Shown: positions 17,687-27,668, counted from the stretch's first letter. The stretch: 64,000 nucleotides of DNA from Enterobacter_D sp963521185 (GCA_963521185.1 CAUQTV010000001.1:434001-498000); one strand, 5' to 3'. Made by a program: numbers and translations. The notes: generated by a model not told the origin, from the letters alone.

Positions 17687-17800
17687 TTGCTACCTCCTTT
17701 TATTATCGTTAACACATCTGTAACAGATATGCCGTGAATCATTCCCGCGTACCGAATCGATTCAGATAAGGGTCAGAGAGAAAAAGTTATTACGTGCGTG

Positions 17801-17829
17801 AATTATTTTAGACAGTGAAAAAATAATTT
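17801..17829 (-). promoter_or_regulatory. Candidate Mlc operator of manXYZ
   Basis: AATTATTTT and AAAAATAATT form a dyad around AGACAGTGA, about 115-140 bases upstream of manX. Its AT-rich arms and spacing resemble Mlc/NagC sites. manXYZ is Mlc-controlled in E. coli. I see no convincing full CRP site by eye. Confidence 0.4.
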
Positions 17830-17992
17830 ATGTGATGAAGATCCGCAATTTAGGTTTATGGATTAAGAAATTTCGAACCGCGAAATATCCACAAAAATGC
17901 AAATTCTGGTAAATCTTTGCAAAATTCCAATTCCCTCTGTTATGTTTAGCTTCCGTTTAATTTTTAAGGAGTAAAGGGCAGCAGCCCAGTGT

Positions 17993-18148
17993 ATGGACCG
18001 TCACCGACGTCAGTTAACCCAATGGCCGCTTCGCGCCATTCTGTCCGGCGTTTTCCGCCACCTCTCGATCTCATCCGCTGTCATCACGCCTGTGCTTAAT
18101 GCACCGTTTTGCCATTCCGTTAGCAGGAGCCTGTCATGGAATTCTTAA
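17993..18148 (+). CDS. Possible leader ORF upstream of yoaE
   Basis: A 51-codon ORF starts at ATG 17993 and overlaps the yoaE start by 13 bases, a layout typical of translational coupling. A shorter ORF (17942-17974, MFSFRLIFKE) precedes it. No strong ribosome binding site directly precedes 17993, and AAGGAG lies about 20 bases upstream. E. coli has a small leader gene (yoaL) reported in front of yoaE; whether this is its equivalent I cannot confirm. The rest of 17830-18135 holds no other gene. Confidence 0.35.
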   Translation: MDRHRRQLTQWPLRAILSGVFRHLSISSAVITPVLNAPFCHSVSRSLSWNS

Positions 18149-19695
18149 TGGACCCCTCGATCTGGGTGGGGTTGTTGACGCTTGTTGTCCTTGAAATCGT
18201 TCTTGGTATTGATAACCTGGTGTTTATCGCCATTCTTGCGGATAAACTGCCGCCGAAACAACGTGATAAAGCGCGCCTGATCGGCCTGTCGCTGGCGCTG
18301 GTAATGCGTCTCGCCTTGCTCTCCGTCATCTCGTGGATGGTCACGCTGACGCAGCCGCTGTTTTCGGTAATGGATTTCACGTTCTCCGGCCGCGATCTCA
18401 TTATGCTGCTCGGGGGGATATTCTTACTGTTCAAAGCGACAACAGAATTACACGAGCGGCTTGAAAACCGGGAACATGACGCTGGTCACGGAAAAGGCTA
18501 TGCCAGCTTCTGGGTCGTGGTCGTGCAAATCGTGATCCTCGATGCGGTGTTCTCCCTCGACGCGGTGATCACCGCGGTCGGTATGGTGAACCATCTGCCG
18601 GTGATGATGGCTGCGGTGGTTATCGCCATGGCCGTGATGCTGCTGGCCTCAAAACCGCTCACACGCTTTGTGAACCAGCATCCGACGGTGGTGGTGCTCT
18701 GCCTGAGCTTCCTGTTAATGATCGGTTTGAGCCTGGTGGCGGAAGGCTTCGGTTTCCATATCCCGAAAGGCTATCTGTACGCCGCGATTGGTTTCTCCAT
18801 CATTATAGAGTTCTTCAACCAGGTAGCGCGTCGTAACTTCATTCGCCACCAGTCCACGCTGCCGCTGCGCGCCCGTACCGCTGACGCCATTCTGCGTCTG
18901 ATGGGCAGTCGTCGTCAGGCGAACGCCCAGCATGAGCCGGACAGCCAGGCACCCGTGCCGGTGCCGGAAGGGGCGTTTGCGGAAGAAGAGCGCTATATGA
19001 TCAACGGCGTGCTGACGCTGGCGTCACGCTCCATTCGCAGCATCATGACCCCGCGCGGTGAAATTAGCTGGGTAGATGCCAACCTGAGCGTGGACGAAAT
19101 TCGTCAGCAACTGCTCTCTTCGCCGCACAGTTTGTTCCCGGTCTGCCGGGGTGAACTCGACGAAGTCATCGGTATTGTACGGGCGAAAGAGATGCTGGTG
19201 GCGCTGGAAGAGGGGAGCGATGTGACGGCGATTGCCTCGGCGTCTCCGGCTATCGTGGTGCCCGAAACCCTGGATCCGATCAAACTGCTTGGCGTTTTGC
19301 GTCGCGCGCGTGGCAGCTTTGTCATCGTCACCAACGAGTTTGGCGTGGTGCAGGGTCTGGTCACGCCGCTTGATGTGCTGGAAGCCATTGCCGGTGAATT
19401 CCCGGACGCCGATGAAACGCCAGAGATCGTTGCCGACGGCGACGGCTGGTTAGTCAAAGGCACCAGCGATCTTCATGCGCTGCAACACCGGCTGGGGCTG
19501 GATAATCTGGTCAATGACGAGGAGGACATCGCCACGGTGGCGGGTCTGGTGATCGCCATTAATGGACAGATCCCGCGCGTGGGCGATGTGCTTGAACTGG
19601 CACCGCTCACCATCACGGTCATCGAAGCGAACGATTATCGCGTTGACCTGGTGCGGGTTATTAAAGAGCGTCCTCTTCACGACGAAGAGGAGTAA
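18136..19695 (+). CDS. yoaE: TerC/CBS/CorC-domain membrane protein YoaE
   Basis: A 519-residue protein: an N-terminal TerC-type membrane domain (about residues 1-235) with the acidic motifs LGIDNLVF and FSLDAVITA, a pair of CBS domains (about 300-420), and a C-terminal CorC/HlyC transporter-associated domain (about 430-510). TerC-family proteins are linked to metal, notably Mn, efflux and metalation of exported proteins; the substrate of YoaE is not shown by sequence. AGCAGGAGCC precedes the ATG. Same length as in E. coli. Confidence 0.94.
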   Translation: MEFLMDPSIWVGLLTLVVLEIVLGIDNLVFIAILADKLPPKQRDKARLIGLSLALVMRLALLSVISWMVTLTQPLFSVMDFTFSGRDLIMLLGGIFLLFKATTELHERLENREHDAGHGKGYASFWVVVVQIVILDAVFSLDAVITAVGMVNHLPVMMAAVVIAMAVMLLASKPLTRFVNQHPTVVVLCLSFLLMIGLSLVAEGFGFHIPKGYLYAAIGFSIIIEFFNQVARRNFIRHQSTLPLRARTADAILRLMGSRRQANAQHEPDSQAPVPVPEGAFAEEERYMINGVLTLASRSIRSIMTPRGEISWVDANLSVDEIRQQLLSSPHSLFPVCRGELDEVIGIVRAKEMLVALEEGSDVTAIASASPAIVVPETLDPIKLLGVLRRARGSFVIVTNEFGVVQGLVTPLDVLEAIAGEFPDADETPEIVADGDGWLVKGTSDLHALQHRLGLDNLVNDEEDIATVAGLVIAINGQIPRVGDVLELAPLTITVIEANDYRVDLVRVIKERPLHDEEE

Positions 19696-19698
19696 TCC

Positions 19699-21297
19699 TT
19701 AGCGTAACGGCATCAGCGGCATCATATGACCGTTGTGCCGGGCGGGTGGCGGCGGGCTACCCGCCAGCCATTTTGGAAACTCTTTAATCGGCATCGGCTT
19801 CGCGTACAAGAATCCCTGCAAAATATTCACCCCGCGCTGGCGCAGATGTTTCGCCTGCTGCGGGGTTTCAACGCCCTCCGCCACCATCTCAATATGCAGC
19901 CGTTTTCCCAGCGCAATAATAATATCGGTCACCGTGGAGTTCACCGCGTCGGTACCAATGGCGGTGGTAAAGGATTTATCAATTTTCAGCATATCCGGGT
20001 GCAGTTTTTCCAGCCACGACAGCGAAGTGTTGCCGGTGCCGAAATCATCAATCGCCAGCTTTACCCCTTTGCGATGTAGCTCGCGGACAATGCGGGAATC
20101 CGACTCGTGCAGTGAATCACGTTCGGTCAGCTCAATCACCAGTTGCTGTACCGGGCGCGCTTTAAACCAGTAGCGGTTGAGATCGGCAATCAGCTCGCCG
20201 TGGCGAAAATGGCTGGCGGCAACGTTAATGCCAATGTGGAACTGCGGACTCGCCGGGAACAGCCCCAGCTGGCGCTGGGTTTCAGCCAGCACATATCGCG
20301 TGAGGGGCGCAATGAGATTGTGCTCTTCGGCGATAGGAATAAACACGTCCGGTGAGATCCAGCCCTGGCGCGGGTTATTCCAGCGCAGCAAGATCTCAAC
20401 CCCTTCGCACTGGTGCGTACGCGCGTTCAGCAGCGGCTGGCAAAACAGCTCAAATTCGCGGGCGGCCAGCCCCAGATTAATCTCCCAGGAAAAACTCATC
20501 CGGTTAGCGGTGGCCAGCCAGGCGATGTAGCCCACCAGCAGGCTTAGCATCAGCGCCAGTGGAAACTGTGAGGGCAAGTGGCGCAGTGCCAGTTCGCTGG
20601 CACCGGGGCCTTTGACGCTCACGGTGAACGGAAAATGCGTGGAGGACTGCGCAAAGCGCGTCTCACCGGCGAGCGGCGGCAGGGCGTCCAGCACCCCGGT
20701 GCCATACACCAGATGCTTGTCGCCTACCGTCAGACTTGCGCCAGTGATTAACGGGCGCTGCGGCTCCAGCATCATATTGGTGAGCAGCGTAATGTTAACG
20801 ATCTCCATCACACCATTTTCACCGTCTTCCGAGGTGGGAAACCACTGTATAAGAATCGGGCTGCCTTTTAGCAGCGAACTGTCATTGGACAAAAAAAGTA
20901 ACGGTTGAGGCGTGGGTAGCGCGGGCTGCAACTGGCGGATAGGGACATCGCGATAACCGAAAATACTGGAGCAGTAAAGAATGCCGTCTTCAATCAGGCC
21001 AATGGATCGCACGGTCTGAAGCGACGCCGCCTGCTTTCGCAGGGCGAGATGGGCGTTGTTACATGGCTGGCCTACCAGCGGGATCAACAGTGGGCGGCCG
21101 TTTTCCAGCGGCAGCAGAATGCGGTCCAGCGACTCGACAGCGTGCGAGGTGAAAGACAAAATACGCTGATGATTTAAATTGCGCTCCGAAATAAATCGTG
21201 AGCCCAGCGTCAGGATCAGCGTCGACACCGCCACCAGCACGCAAACAATCATACGCCGACGTCGATAGCCTTTAATGATCCTTTGCGCTGTTTGCAT
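19699..21297 (-). CDS. pdeD: c-di-GMP phosphodiesterase PdeD (CSS-EAL)
   Basis: A 532-residue membrane protein. Helix 1 (about residues 14-34) is followed by a periplasmic CSS domain (with the CSS triplet in LYCSSIFG), helix 2 (about 235-255), then a cytoplasmic EAL domain. The EAL motif appears as EILLRW, with the catalytic NVAASHF, ELTERD and DDFGTGN segments present. In the family, Dsb-controlled disulfides in the CSS domain tune hydrolysis. Formerly yoaD. The ATG at 21297 gives the E. coli length; the upstream in-frame start at 21312 cannot be excluded. Confidence 0.93.
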   Translation of the reverse strand: MQTAQRIIKGYRRRRMIVCVLVAVSTLILTLGSRFISERNLNHQRILSFTSHAVESLDRILLPLENGRPLLIPLVGQPCNNAHLALRKQAASLQTVRSIGLIEDGILYCSSIFGYRDVPIRQLQPALPTPQPLLFLSNDSSLLKGSPILIQWFPTSEDGENGVMEIVNITLLTNMMLEPQRPLITGASLTVGDKHLVYGTGVLDALPPLAGETRFAQSSTHFPFTVSVKGPGASELALRHLPSQFPLALMLSLLVGYIAWLATANRMSFSWEINLGLAAREFELFCQPLLNARTHQCEGVEILLRWNNPRQGWISPDVFIPIAEEHNLIAPLTRYVLAETQRQLGLFPASPQFHIGINVAASHFRHGELIADLNRYWFKARPVQQLVIELTERDSLHESDSRIVRELHRKGVKLAIDDFGTGNTSLSWLEKLHPDMLKIDKSFTTAIGTDAVNSTVTDIIIALGKRLHIEMVAEGVETPQQAKHLRQRGVNILQGFLYAKPMPIKEFPKWLAGSPPPPARHNGHMMPLMPLR

Positions 21298-21435
21298 GTG
21301 CCATTGATCCATAGGATTTTTGCCATCGGCCACAAAAGGCAACGGCACCACAGCAAGTGTAGTGTGGAAAAAATAATCAGACGAGAAAAGCGGGGAGATT
21401 TAGCCCTTCCGTTGCAGAAGGGCGTAAGAGAGGTA

Positions 21436-22800
21436 TTAGTCGCACTGAACCTTGATCGCAAGGCCGCCACGGGAAGTTTCGCGGTACTTGGCGTTCATGT
21501 CTTTGCCGGTTTCATACATGGTCTCGATCACTTTATCGAGGGAGACACGCGGCTCGCTGGTGCGGCGCATCGCCATGCGCGAGGCGTTAATGGCTTTCAC
21601 CGAGGCAATCGCGTTACGCTCAATACACGGCACCTGCACCTGACCGGCGACCGGATCGCAGGTTAAGCCCAGGTTGTGCTCCATGCCGATTTCGGCGGCC
21701 ACGCACACCTGTTCCGGGCTGGCACCCAGCAGTTCCGCCAGACCGGCGGCCGCCATCGAGCACGCCACGCCCACTTCACCCTGACAGCCCACTTCCGCAC
21801 CGGAGATCGACGCGTTCATTTTGTACAGCGCGCCAATAGCCCCGGACGCCAGGAAGTAGCGCACGTAGATATCCGGGCTGACCGGCTCGATAAAGTGGTC
21901 GTAATAGGCCAGTACCGCAGGCACAATCCCGCAGGCACCGTTGGTGGGTGCGGTAACCACGCGGCCCCCGGCGGCGTTTTCTTCGTTCACCGCCAGCGCA
22001 AACATATTGACCCAGTCAATTACGTTCATCGGATCGTTGGACAGCTTATCGCTGGCAACCAGCAGACGGCGCAGCGCAGAGGCGCGACGCGGCACGCGCA
22101 GCGGACCTGGCAGCACGCCTTCGGTATTCATCCCGCGATCGATACAGGCGCGCATGGTCTGCCACACATCGCCAAAATACGCGTAAATCTCGTCTTTCGT
22201 GTGCAGCGCCAGTTCGTTTTGCATCACCATGCCGGATAACGACAGGCCGGTTTCTTTGCAGTAGTCGAGCATCTCTTTGGCGGATTTGAACGGGTAGGGC
22301 ACCACGATCTCACTGCTGGCTTCTTTGCCGAAATGCTCTTCATCGACGATAAACCCACCGCCGATGGAGTAATAGGTTTTGCTGTAGATCTCTTTATCCG
22401 CGCTGTAAGCGTGGATTTGCATGGCGTTTTCATGCAGCGGCAGGTTATCGCTCTGAAAGCGCATGCCGTTGTCGTGCGGGAAATCGACTTCGCGTAAACC
22501 CTGCGCCAGCAGCAGACGACCACGGGTTTCAACGTCGCGGATAAACGCCGGAATGGCGTCAATGTCAACGGTGGCCGGTTCATTGCCCGCCAGCCCCATA
22601 ATAATGGCGATGTCGGTATGGTGACCTTTACCGGTCAGAGACAGCGAACCGTAAACATCAACGGCGACGCGGGTCACGCTGTCCAGCAATCCTTTTTCGA
22701 CCAGGTCATCGACGAACTGTTTGCCAGCCTTCATCGGGCCTACAGTGTGGGAAGATGAGGGACCAATCCCCACCTTAAACATGTCGAATAGACTAATCAC
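21436..22800 (-). CDS. sdaA: L-serine deaminase SdaA (GTG start)
   Basis: A 454-residue iron-sulfur L-serine dehydratase that converts L-serine to pyruvate and ammonia. It has an N-terminal beta domain (about 1-150) with SSSHTVGPM and a C-terminal alpha domain with cluster cysteines in NGACGIVPA, EVGCQGEVG and GLTCDPVAG. Same length as E. coli SdaA. The GTG at 22800 is preceded by CAGGAGTGTTATT. In E. coli it is induced by leucine through Lrp. Confidence 0.97.
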   Translation of the reverse strand: MISLFDMFKVGIGPSSSHTVGPMKAGKQFVDDLVEKGLLDSVTRVAVDVYGSLSLTGKGHHTDIAIIMGLAGNEPATVDIDAIPAFIRDVETRGRLLLAQGLREVDFPHDNGMRFQSDNLPLHENAMQIHAYSADKEIYSKTYYSIGGGFIVDEEHFGKEASSEIVVPYPFKSAKEMLDYCKETGLSLSGMVMQNELALHTKDEIYAYFGDVWQTMRACIDRGMNTEGVLPGPLRVPRRASALRRLLVASDKLSNDPMNVIDWVNMFALAVNEENAAGGRVVTAPTNGACGIVPAVLAYYDHFIEPVSPDIYVRYFLASGAIGALYKMNASISGAEVGCQGEVGVACSMAAAGLAELLGASPEQVCVAAEIGMEHNLGLTCDPVAGQVQVPCIERNAIASVKAINASRMAMRRTSEPRVSLDKVIETMYETGKDMNAKYRETSRGGLAIKVQCD

Positions 22801-22985
22801 AATAACACTCCTGACAGGGTTACCGGGGCTTCCGGTAACGATGTAATCACAGCGCTTAGTGTAAGAGGGAACTGCTCACGCAGTGGAACTATTCACATGA
22901 ATTTAACTAATGTTTACCCATGATTTTACTAATAGCAAAAACGGCGTTGGGCCTGTACGCAGCAGGGAATTTGCATAAATAATAT

Positions 22986-23564
22986 TCAGGCTTTAACGCC
23001 AATCTGTAACGCCAGCTCACGGATAATGCCTGCGGTCATTCCCCAGACAAAATAGTGCTCATACCACGACAGCCACACGCGATGTTCATTGCCCCGGCGG
23101 TGGATATCTAAAGGATGATAGCGCCCCAGGCGCAACGCTTCCGCCAGCGGCATCTCAAAAACAGACGCCACTTCATCTACGCTGGCGTGATAGGGCAAAT
23201 CCGGCGGGATAATGCCCACCACCGGCGTGACCTGAAACCCGGTGACGCTGTCCACCGGAGGCAACACGCCGATCACCTCAACGCTGTCGGGGGGAATGGC
23301 GACCTCTTCTTGCGCTTCACGCAGGGCGGCGGCAATTAGCGACGCGTCGCTACTGTCAACGGCACCGCCCGGAAACGCCACTTGCCCGGCATGCTTACGC
23401 AACGTGCTGGCGCGTTGGGTCAGCAGCAGACCGGGCTGCTCGCGGCGCACCACCGGGATTAGCACCGCCGCCTGGCGATGGTTTAACGTCGTGCCACTGG
23501 CCTGCGGGCGCAGCAGTTGAAAACGCGATAAAAAGTCATCCAGCGTCAAATTGTGGGCATCCAC
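22986..23564 (-). CDS. nudL: Nudix hydrolase NudL (CoA pyrophosphatase type)
   Basis: A 192-residue protein with the Nudix box (GGAVDSSDASLIAAALREAQ followed by EE) at about residues 70-92. The UPF0035 segment preceding it, LLTQRASTLRKHAGQVAFPG, marks the CoA-type subfamily. It hydrolyses CoA and its derivatives to 4'-phosphopantetheine and adenosine 3',5'-bisphosphate. It starts three bases after pabB ends, so they share a transcript, as in E. coli (yeaB). Confidence 0.94.
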   Translation of the reverse strand: MDAHNLTLDDFLSRFQLLRPQASGTTLNHRQAAVLIPVVRREQPGLLLTQRASTLRKHAGQVAFPGGAVDSSDASLIAAALREAQEEVAIPPDSVEVIGVLPPVDSVTGFQVTPVVGIIPPDLPYHASVDEVASVFEMPLAEALRLGRYHPLDIHRRGNEHRVWLSWYEHYFVWGMTAGIIRELALQIGVKA

Positions 23565-23567
23565 GAC

Positions 23568-24929
23568 TCAATTCTCCAGTTGCTGCAAAATACGGTTCAC
23601 TTTATCAAAGGTTTCCTGATACTCCGCCTGCTCTTCGCTGTCGGCCACAATACCGCCGCCCGCCGAACAGTAAAGCTGCCCGTGGCAGGCGCTGAGCGTG
23701 CGGATGGTAATGCTGGTGTCCATATTGCCGCACAGGCTTATGTAACCCACGCTGCCGCACCAGGCGTTACGGCGCTGCGGCTCCAGTTCGTCGATAATTT
23801 CCATTGCACGCACTTTGGGCGCGCCGGTAATCGAACCGCCGGGAAACGCCGCCCGCAGCACATCGCAGGCAGTCAGGTGAGGTTGCAGACGCGCGGTAAC
23901 CGTGCTGACCAGATGATGCACCGCCGGGAAGGGTTCCACCACGAACAGCTCCGGCACGCGCACCGTGCCCGGTACCGCCACGCGACCCAAATCATTGCGC
24001 ATTAAATCGACAATCATCAGGTTTTCCGCCCGGTCTTTTGGCGAGTGCGCCAGCCTGTGCGCCTGCTGCGTGTCGGCCTGCGGATCCGCTAAACGCGGCA
24101 GCGTGCCTTTGATGGGGCGCGTCTGGATATGGCCCTGCTCAATAAGAATAAACCGCTCCGGCGAGAGGCTTAAAATCGCCCCGGTCTCAAGGCGCACAAA
24201 GGCGCTGAACGGCGCGCGGTTAGCGCGGTTAAGCTGCACAAATGCCTGCCACTCATCGCCCCGGTAGTGCGCCTGAAAGCGCTGAGCGAGATTGACCTGA
24301 TAGCAGTCGCCGCTGTGCAACCACGCCTGCACTGCGCGGAATTTTTCGCCGTAGGCCTCGCGGCTCATATTGGCCTGCCAGCGCGAGGTCAGTGCAAACG
24401 GCGCGGCGGGGGCAGGGGTTTGCGCGTTCAGCCAGGCCAGACGCGCCCCGGCGTCACCGTGGCTTACCAGGCGCACGGTCTGCTTATGATGGTCCACAAT
24501 CAGCGCCCAGTCATACACCCCCACGGCCATGTCCGGCAGCGCAATATCGCCGCGCGCATGGTTGGGCAGCGTTTCAAAGCGTCGGCCCAAATCATAGCCA
24601 AACAGCCCCAGCGCACCGCCCAGAAAGGGGATATCGGCGTCCGGCAGGGGCGAGAGGTGTAACGCATCCAGCTCGCGATGGATCAGCGTCAGCGGATCGT
24701 CCTGCGAGCAAACGCGTTCATCCGCACGTGCAATCTCTGTGCGCTCGCCGTGCGTGGTGATCGTAACGCGCGGATCGGCGACCAGAATATCGAAGCGGTT
24801 GTGCGCGTGGTCCGCATGGCCGGAGTGCAACAGCATCGCCCATGGACGGTGGCTTAGCGGCGTGAAGTAGTGTTCAGCGGCGTCTGCGCGCCAGGGCAGC
24901 GAAATAACAGTGGCAGTAAACGTGTTCAT
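23568..24929 (-). CDS. pabB: Aminodeoxychorismate synthase component I PabB
   Basis: A 453-residue chorismate-using enzyme that, with the glutaminase PabA, makes 4-amino-4-deoxychorismate for p-aminobenzoate and folate. The chorismate-binding domain is in the C-terminal two thirds, with PIKGTLPR (catalytic Lys region), NLMIVDLMRND and FPGGSITGAPK. I use the ATG at 24929; the codon before it is TTG. The length then equals E. coli PabB. Upstream gene of pabB-nudL, divergent from yoaH. Confidence 0.96.
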   Translation of the reverse strand: MNTFTATVISLPWRADAAEHYFTPLSHRPWAMLLHSGHADHAHNRFDILVADPRVTITTHGERTEIARADERVCSQDDPLTLIHRELDALHLSPLPDADIPFLGGALGLFGYDLGRRFETLPNHARGDIALPDMAVGVYDWALIVDHHKQTVRLVSHGDAGARLAWLNAQTPAPAAPFALTSRWQANMSREAYGEKFRAVQAWLHSGDCYQVNLAQRFQAHYRGDEWQAFVQLNRANRAPFSAFVRLETGAILSLSPERFILIEQGHIQTRPIKGTLPRLADPQADTQQAHRLAHSPKDRAENLMIVDLMRNDLGRVAVPGTVRVPELFVVEPFPAVHHLVSTVTARLQPHLTACDVLRAAFPGGSITGAPKVRAMEIIDELEPQRRNAWCGSVGYISLCGNMDTSITIRTLSACHGQLYCSAGGGIVADSEEQAEYQETFDKVNRILQQLEN

Positions 24930-25011
24930 CAATCCAGACTCTTTACTACCCGCAGGCAGGCTTATGGGGTAGCATGATTAATTAGCGCCGACAATTTAGC
25001 AGGAGTTTACC

Positions 25012-25197
25012 ATGTTTGCAGGATTACCCTCGCTCAGTCATGAGCAGCAGCAACAAGCCGTCGAGCGTATCCAGACGTTAATGTCAGAAGGGATGAGCAG
25101 CGGAGAGGCGATTACCCTCGTGGCCGCTGAGCTACGCGCCAGCCACAAAGGTGAGCGGATCGTGGCGCGTTTTGACGATGAGGACGAAGAAGAGTGA
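25012..25197 (+). CDS. yoaH: Small conserved protein YoaH (UPF0181)
   Basis: A 61-residue soluble protein beginning MFAGLPSLSHEQQQQAVERI, with a short helical core and a very acidic tail (FDDEDEEE). The family is widespread in gamma-proteobacteria with no assigned function. AGGAGTTTACC precedes the ATG. It is divergent from pabB and convergent with yoaB. Confidence 0.9.
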   Translation: MFAGLPSLSHEQQQQAVERIQTLMSEGMSSGEAITLVAAELRASHKGERIVARFDDEDEEE

Positions 25198-25204
25198 TCG
25201 CGCT

Positions 25205-25549
25205 TTAGACCGCGGCGATAATCTTAATTTCCACCCTGTATTCTGGCTTCATCAGCGTTGCCTGCACGGTGCAACGCACCGGCGCATGCCCCGCAACGAC
25301 CCACGCATCCCAGGCTCTGTTCATTGCGGCAAAATCGTCGCTGTTTGCCAGAAAAATCGTGGCATCAAGAATACGTGACTTATTGCTGCCCTGTTTTTCC
25401 AGCACCGCGTCGATTTGCGCCAGCGTATTCGCCGTTTGCTCAAAGGCGTCGGCCTGCAAATTTTCCGGCACGCCCGTGTAGTACAGCGTCTGGTTGTGAA
25501 TGACGACATCCGACCAGCGTGCGGCGGCATCAATACGTGTGATTGTCAT
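25205..25549 (-). CDS. yoaB: RidA/YjgF-family protein YoaB
   Basis: A 114-residue RidA-family protein. The C-terminal APVRCTVQATL segment contains the arginine used by RidA enzymes to hydrolyse reactive enamines/imines; whether YoaB itself has this activity is not shown by sequence. The ATG at 25549 has AGGAGAGAGTC upstream and gives the E. coli length; a 135-codon form from 25612 has no support. Confidence 0.92.
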   Translation of the reverse strand: MTITRIDAAARWSDVVIHNQTLYYTGVPENLQADAFEQTANTLAQIDAVLEKQGSNKSRILDATIFLANSDDFAAMNRAWDAWVVAGHAPVRCTVQATLMKPEYRVEIKIIAAV

Positions 25550-25676
25550 GACTCTCTCCTTAATTTTCCTGACAGGCGGGCCAAGACTGCCACAGAGTTT
25601 TTGGCCTGTCACCCGTTTGGCTGGCTAAAAAGCATGTCGCCTGACATAATCACTGGCGATTTAAACAGGGGGTAGC

Positions 25677-27602
25677 GTGGCGAAGAAAAGTGTGACGGAC
25701 GATTTTGCACCAGACGGGCAGTTAGCGAAAGCGATAGCCGGCTTCAATCCGCGTGAGCCGCAGCGCCAGATGGCGCAGGCCGTGGCAGAGTCTATCGCCA
25801 AAACGCGACCGCTGGTGGTGGAAGCGGGTACCGGCACCGGTAAAACCTACGCCTACCTCGCGCCCGCGCTGCGCGCCGGGAAAAAAGTCATTATCTCGAC
25901 CGGTTCAAAAGCCTTGCAGGATCAGCTCTACAGCCGCGACTTGCCCACCGTTTCGCGCGCGCTGGAATACAAAGGCAAGCTGGCGCTGCTCAAGGGCCGC
26001 TCTAACTATTTGTGCATTGAGCGACTGGAGCAACAGGCGCTGGCCGGTGGCGATCTGCCCGTGCAGACGCTAAGCGATGTGATTTTGCTGCGCTCCTGGT
26101 CGAACACCACGGTGGACGGTGATATCAGCACCTGCGCCAGCGTCGCGGAAGACTCCCAGGCCTGGCCGCTGGTGACCAGCACCAACGATAACTGCCTCGG
26201 CAGCGACTGCCCGCAGTACAAAGAGTGCTTCGTGGTCAAAGCGCGTAAAAAGGCGATGGACGCCGATGTGGTGGTGGTCAACCACCATCTGTTTCTCGCC
26301 GACATGGTAGTCAAAGACAGCGGCTTTGGGGAACTGATCCCCGAGGCCGACGTGATGATCTTCGACGAAGCGCACCAGCTTCCGGATATCGCCAGCCAGT
26401 ATTTCGGTCAGTCCCTCTCCAGCCGCCAGCTAATCGATCTGGCGAAAGATTTCACCATCGCCTACCGCACCGAGTTGCGCGACACCCAGCAGTTGCAAAA
26501 ATGCGCTGACCGTCTGGCGCAAAGCGCTCAGGATTTTCGCGTACAGCTGGGCGAGCCGGGCTATCGCGGAAACCTGCGGGAGCTGCTGGCCGACAGCCAT
26601 ATTCAGCGCGCCTTTTTGCTGCTCGATGATACCCTGGAGCTGTGCTACGACGTGGCAAAACTCTCCCTGGGCCGCTCAGCGCTACTCGACGCCGCCTTCG
26701 AGCGCGCCACGCTCTATCGCGCTCGCTTAAAGCGCTTAAAAGAGATCAACCAGCCCGGTTTCAGCTACTGGTATGAATGCACCTCCCGCCACTTCACGCT
26801 GGCGCTGACGCCGCTGACGGTGGCCGACAAATTCAAAGAGGTGATGGCGCAAAAGCCCGGCAGTTGGATCTTCACCTCCGCCACACTCTCGGTGAACGAC
26901 GATCTGCACCATTTTACCGCGCGTCTGGGCATTGATGAGGCCGAGTCGCTGCTGCTGCCCAGCCCGTTCGATTACGCGCGTCAGGCGCTGCTCTGCGTGC
27001 CGCGTAACCTGCCGCAGACCAATCAGCCCGGCGCGGCGCGCCAGCTTGCCGCCATGCTCCGCCCGCTGATTGAAGCCAACAATGGCCGCTGTTTTATGCT
27101 CTGTACGTCCCACGCCATGATGCGCGATCTCGCCGAACAGTTCCGCGCCACCATGACACTGCCGGTACTGCTTCAGGGCGAGACCAGCAAAGGCCAGCTG
27201 TTGCAGCAGTTTGTGTCCGCCGGTAACGCCTTATTAGTGGCAACCAGCAGCTTCTGGGAAGGGGTGGACGTACGCGGCGACACGCTGTCGCTGGTGATCA
27301 TCGACAAACTGCCGTTCACCTCGCCGGACGATCCGCTGCTGAAAGCGCGCATGGAAGACTGTCGCCTGCGCGGGGGCGATCCTTTTGATGAGGTGCAGCT
27401 TCCCGATGCGGTGATCACCTTAAAACAGGGCGTCGGGCGTCTGATTCGCGACATCGACGATCGCGGTGTGCTGGTCATTTGTGACAACCGGCTGGTCATG
27501 CGGCCCTACGGTGCCACCTTCCTGGCGAGCCTGCCCCCGACGCCGCGTACGCGCGATCTCTCCCGTGCCGTGCGCTTTCTTGCCACCGCCGGGACGGAGT
27601 AA
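25677..27602 (+). CDS. yoaA: Iron-sulfur helicase YoaA (DinG/XPD type), GTG start
   Basis: A 641-residue superfamily 2 helicase with Walker A EAGTGTGKT (near residue 50), a four-cysteine Fe-S region (including NYLCIERL and CLGSDCPQYKECF), DEAH near residue 227, and motif VI QGVGRLIRD. In E. coli it pairs with HolC (chi) for replication repair and tolerance to azidothymidine. The GTG at 25677 follows GGGGG; a second GTG at 25692 would give the 636-residue length annotated in E. coli. Confidence 0.95.
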   Translation: MAKKSVTDDFAPDGQLAKAIAGFNPREPQRQMAQAVAESIAKTRPLVVEAGTGTGKTYAYLAPALRAGKKVIISTGSKALQDQLYSRDLPTVSRALEYKGKLALLKGRSNYLCIERLEQQALAGGDLPVQTLSDVILLRSWSNTTVDGDISTCASVAEDSQAWPLVTSTNDNCLGSDCPQYKECFVVKARKKAMDADVVVVNHHLFLADMVVKDSGFGELIPEADVMIFDEAHQLPDIASQYFGQSLSSRQLIDLAKDFTIAYRTELRDTQQLQKCADRLAQSAQDFRVQLGEPGYRGNLRELLADSHIQRAFLLLDDTLELCYDVAKLSLGRSALLDAAFERATLYRARLKRLKEINQPGFSYWYECTSRHFTLALTPLTVADKFKEVMAQKPGSWIFTSATLSVNDDLHHFTARLGIDEAESLLLPSPFDYARQALLCVPRNLPQTNQPGAARQLAAMLRPLIEANNGRCFMLCTSHAMMRDLAEQFRATMTLPVLLQGETSKGQLLQQFVSAGNALLVATSSFWEGVDVRGDTLSLVIIDKLPFTSPDDPLLKARMEDCRLRGGDPFDEVQLPDAVITLKQGVGRLIRDIDDRGVLVICDNRLVMRPYGATFLASLPPTPRTRDLSRAVRFLATAGTE

Positions 27603-27668
27603 TTTGTCCCGGACTGTGGTACCATGCGCGCCATTTTATTGAATCATCACTGCAAGAGCGCGAGACCC

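Noticed and set aside
17801..17880. CRP site in the manX upstream region (TGTGATGAAGATC)
   Set aside because: Only one half-site matches; the second half lacks TCACA.
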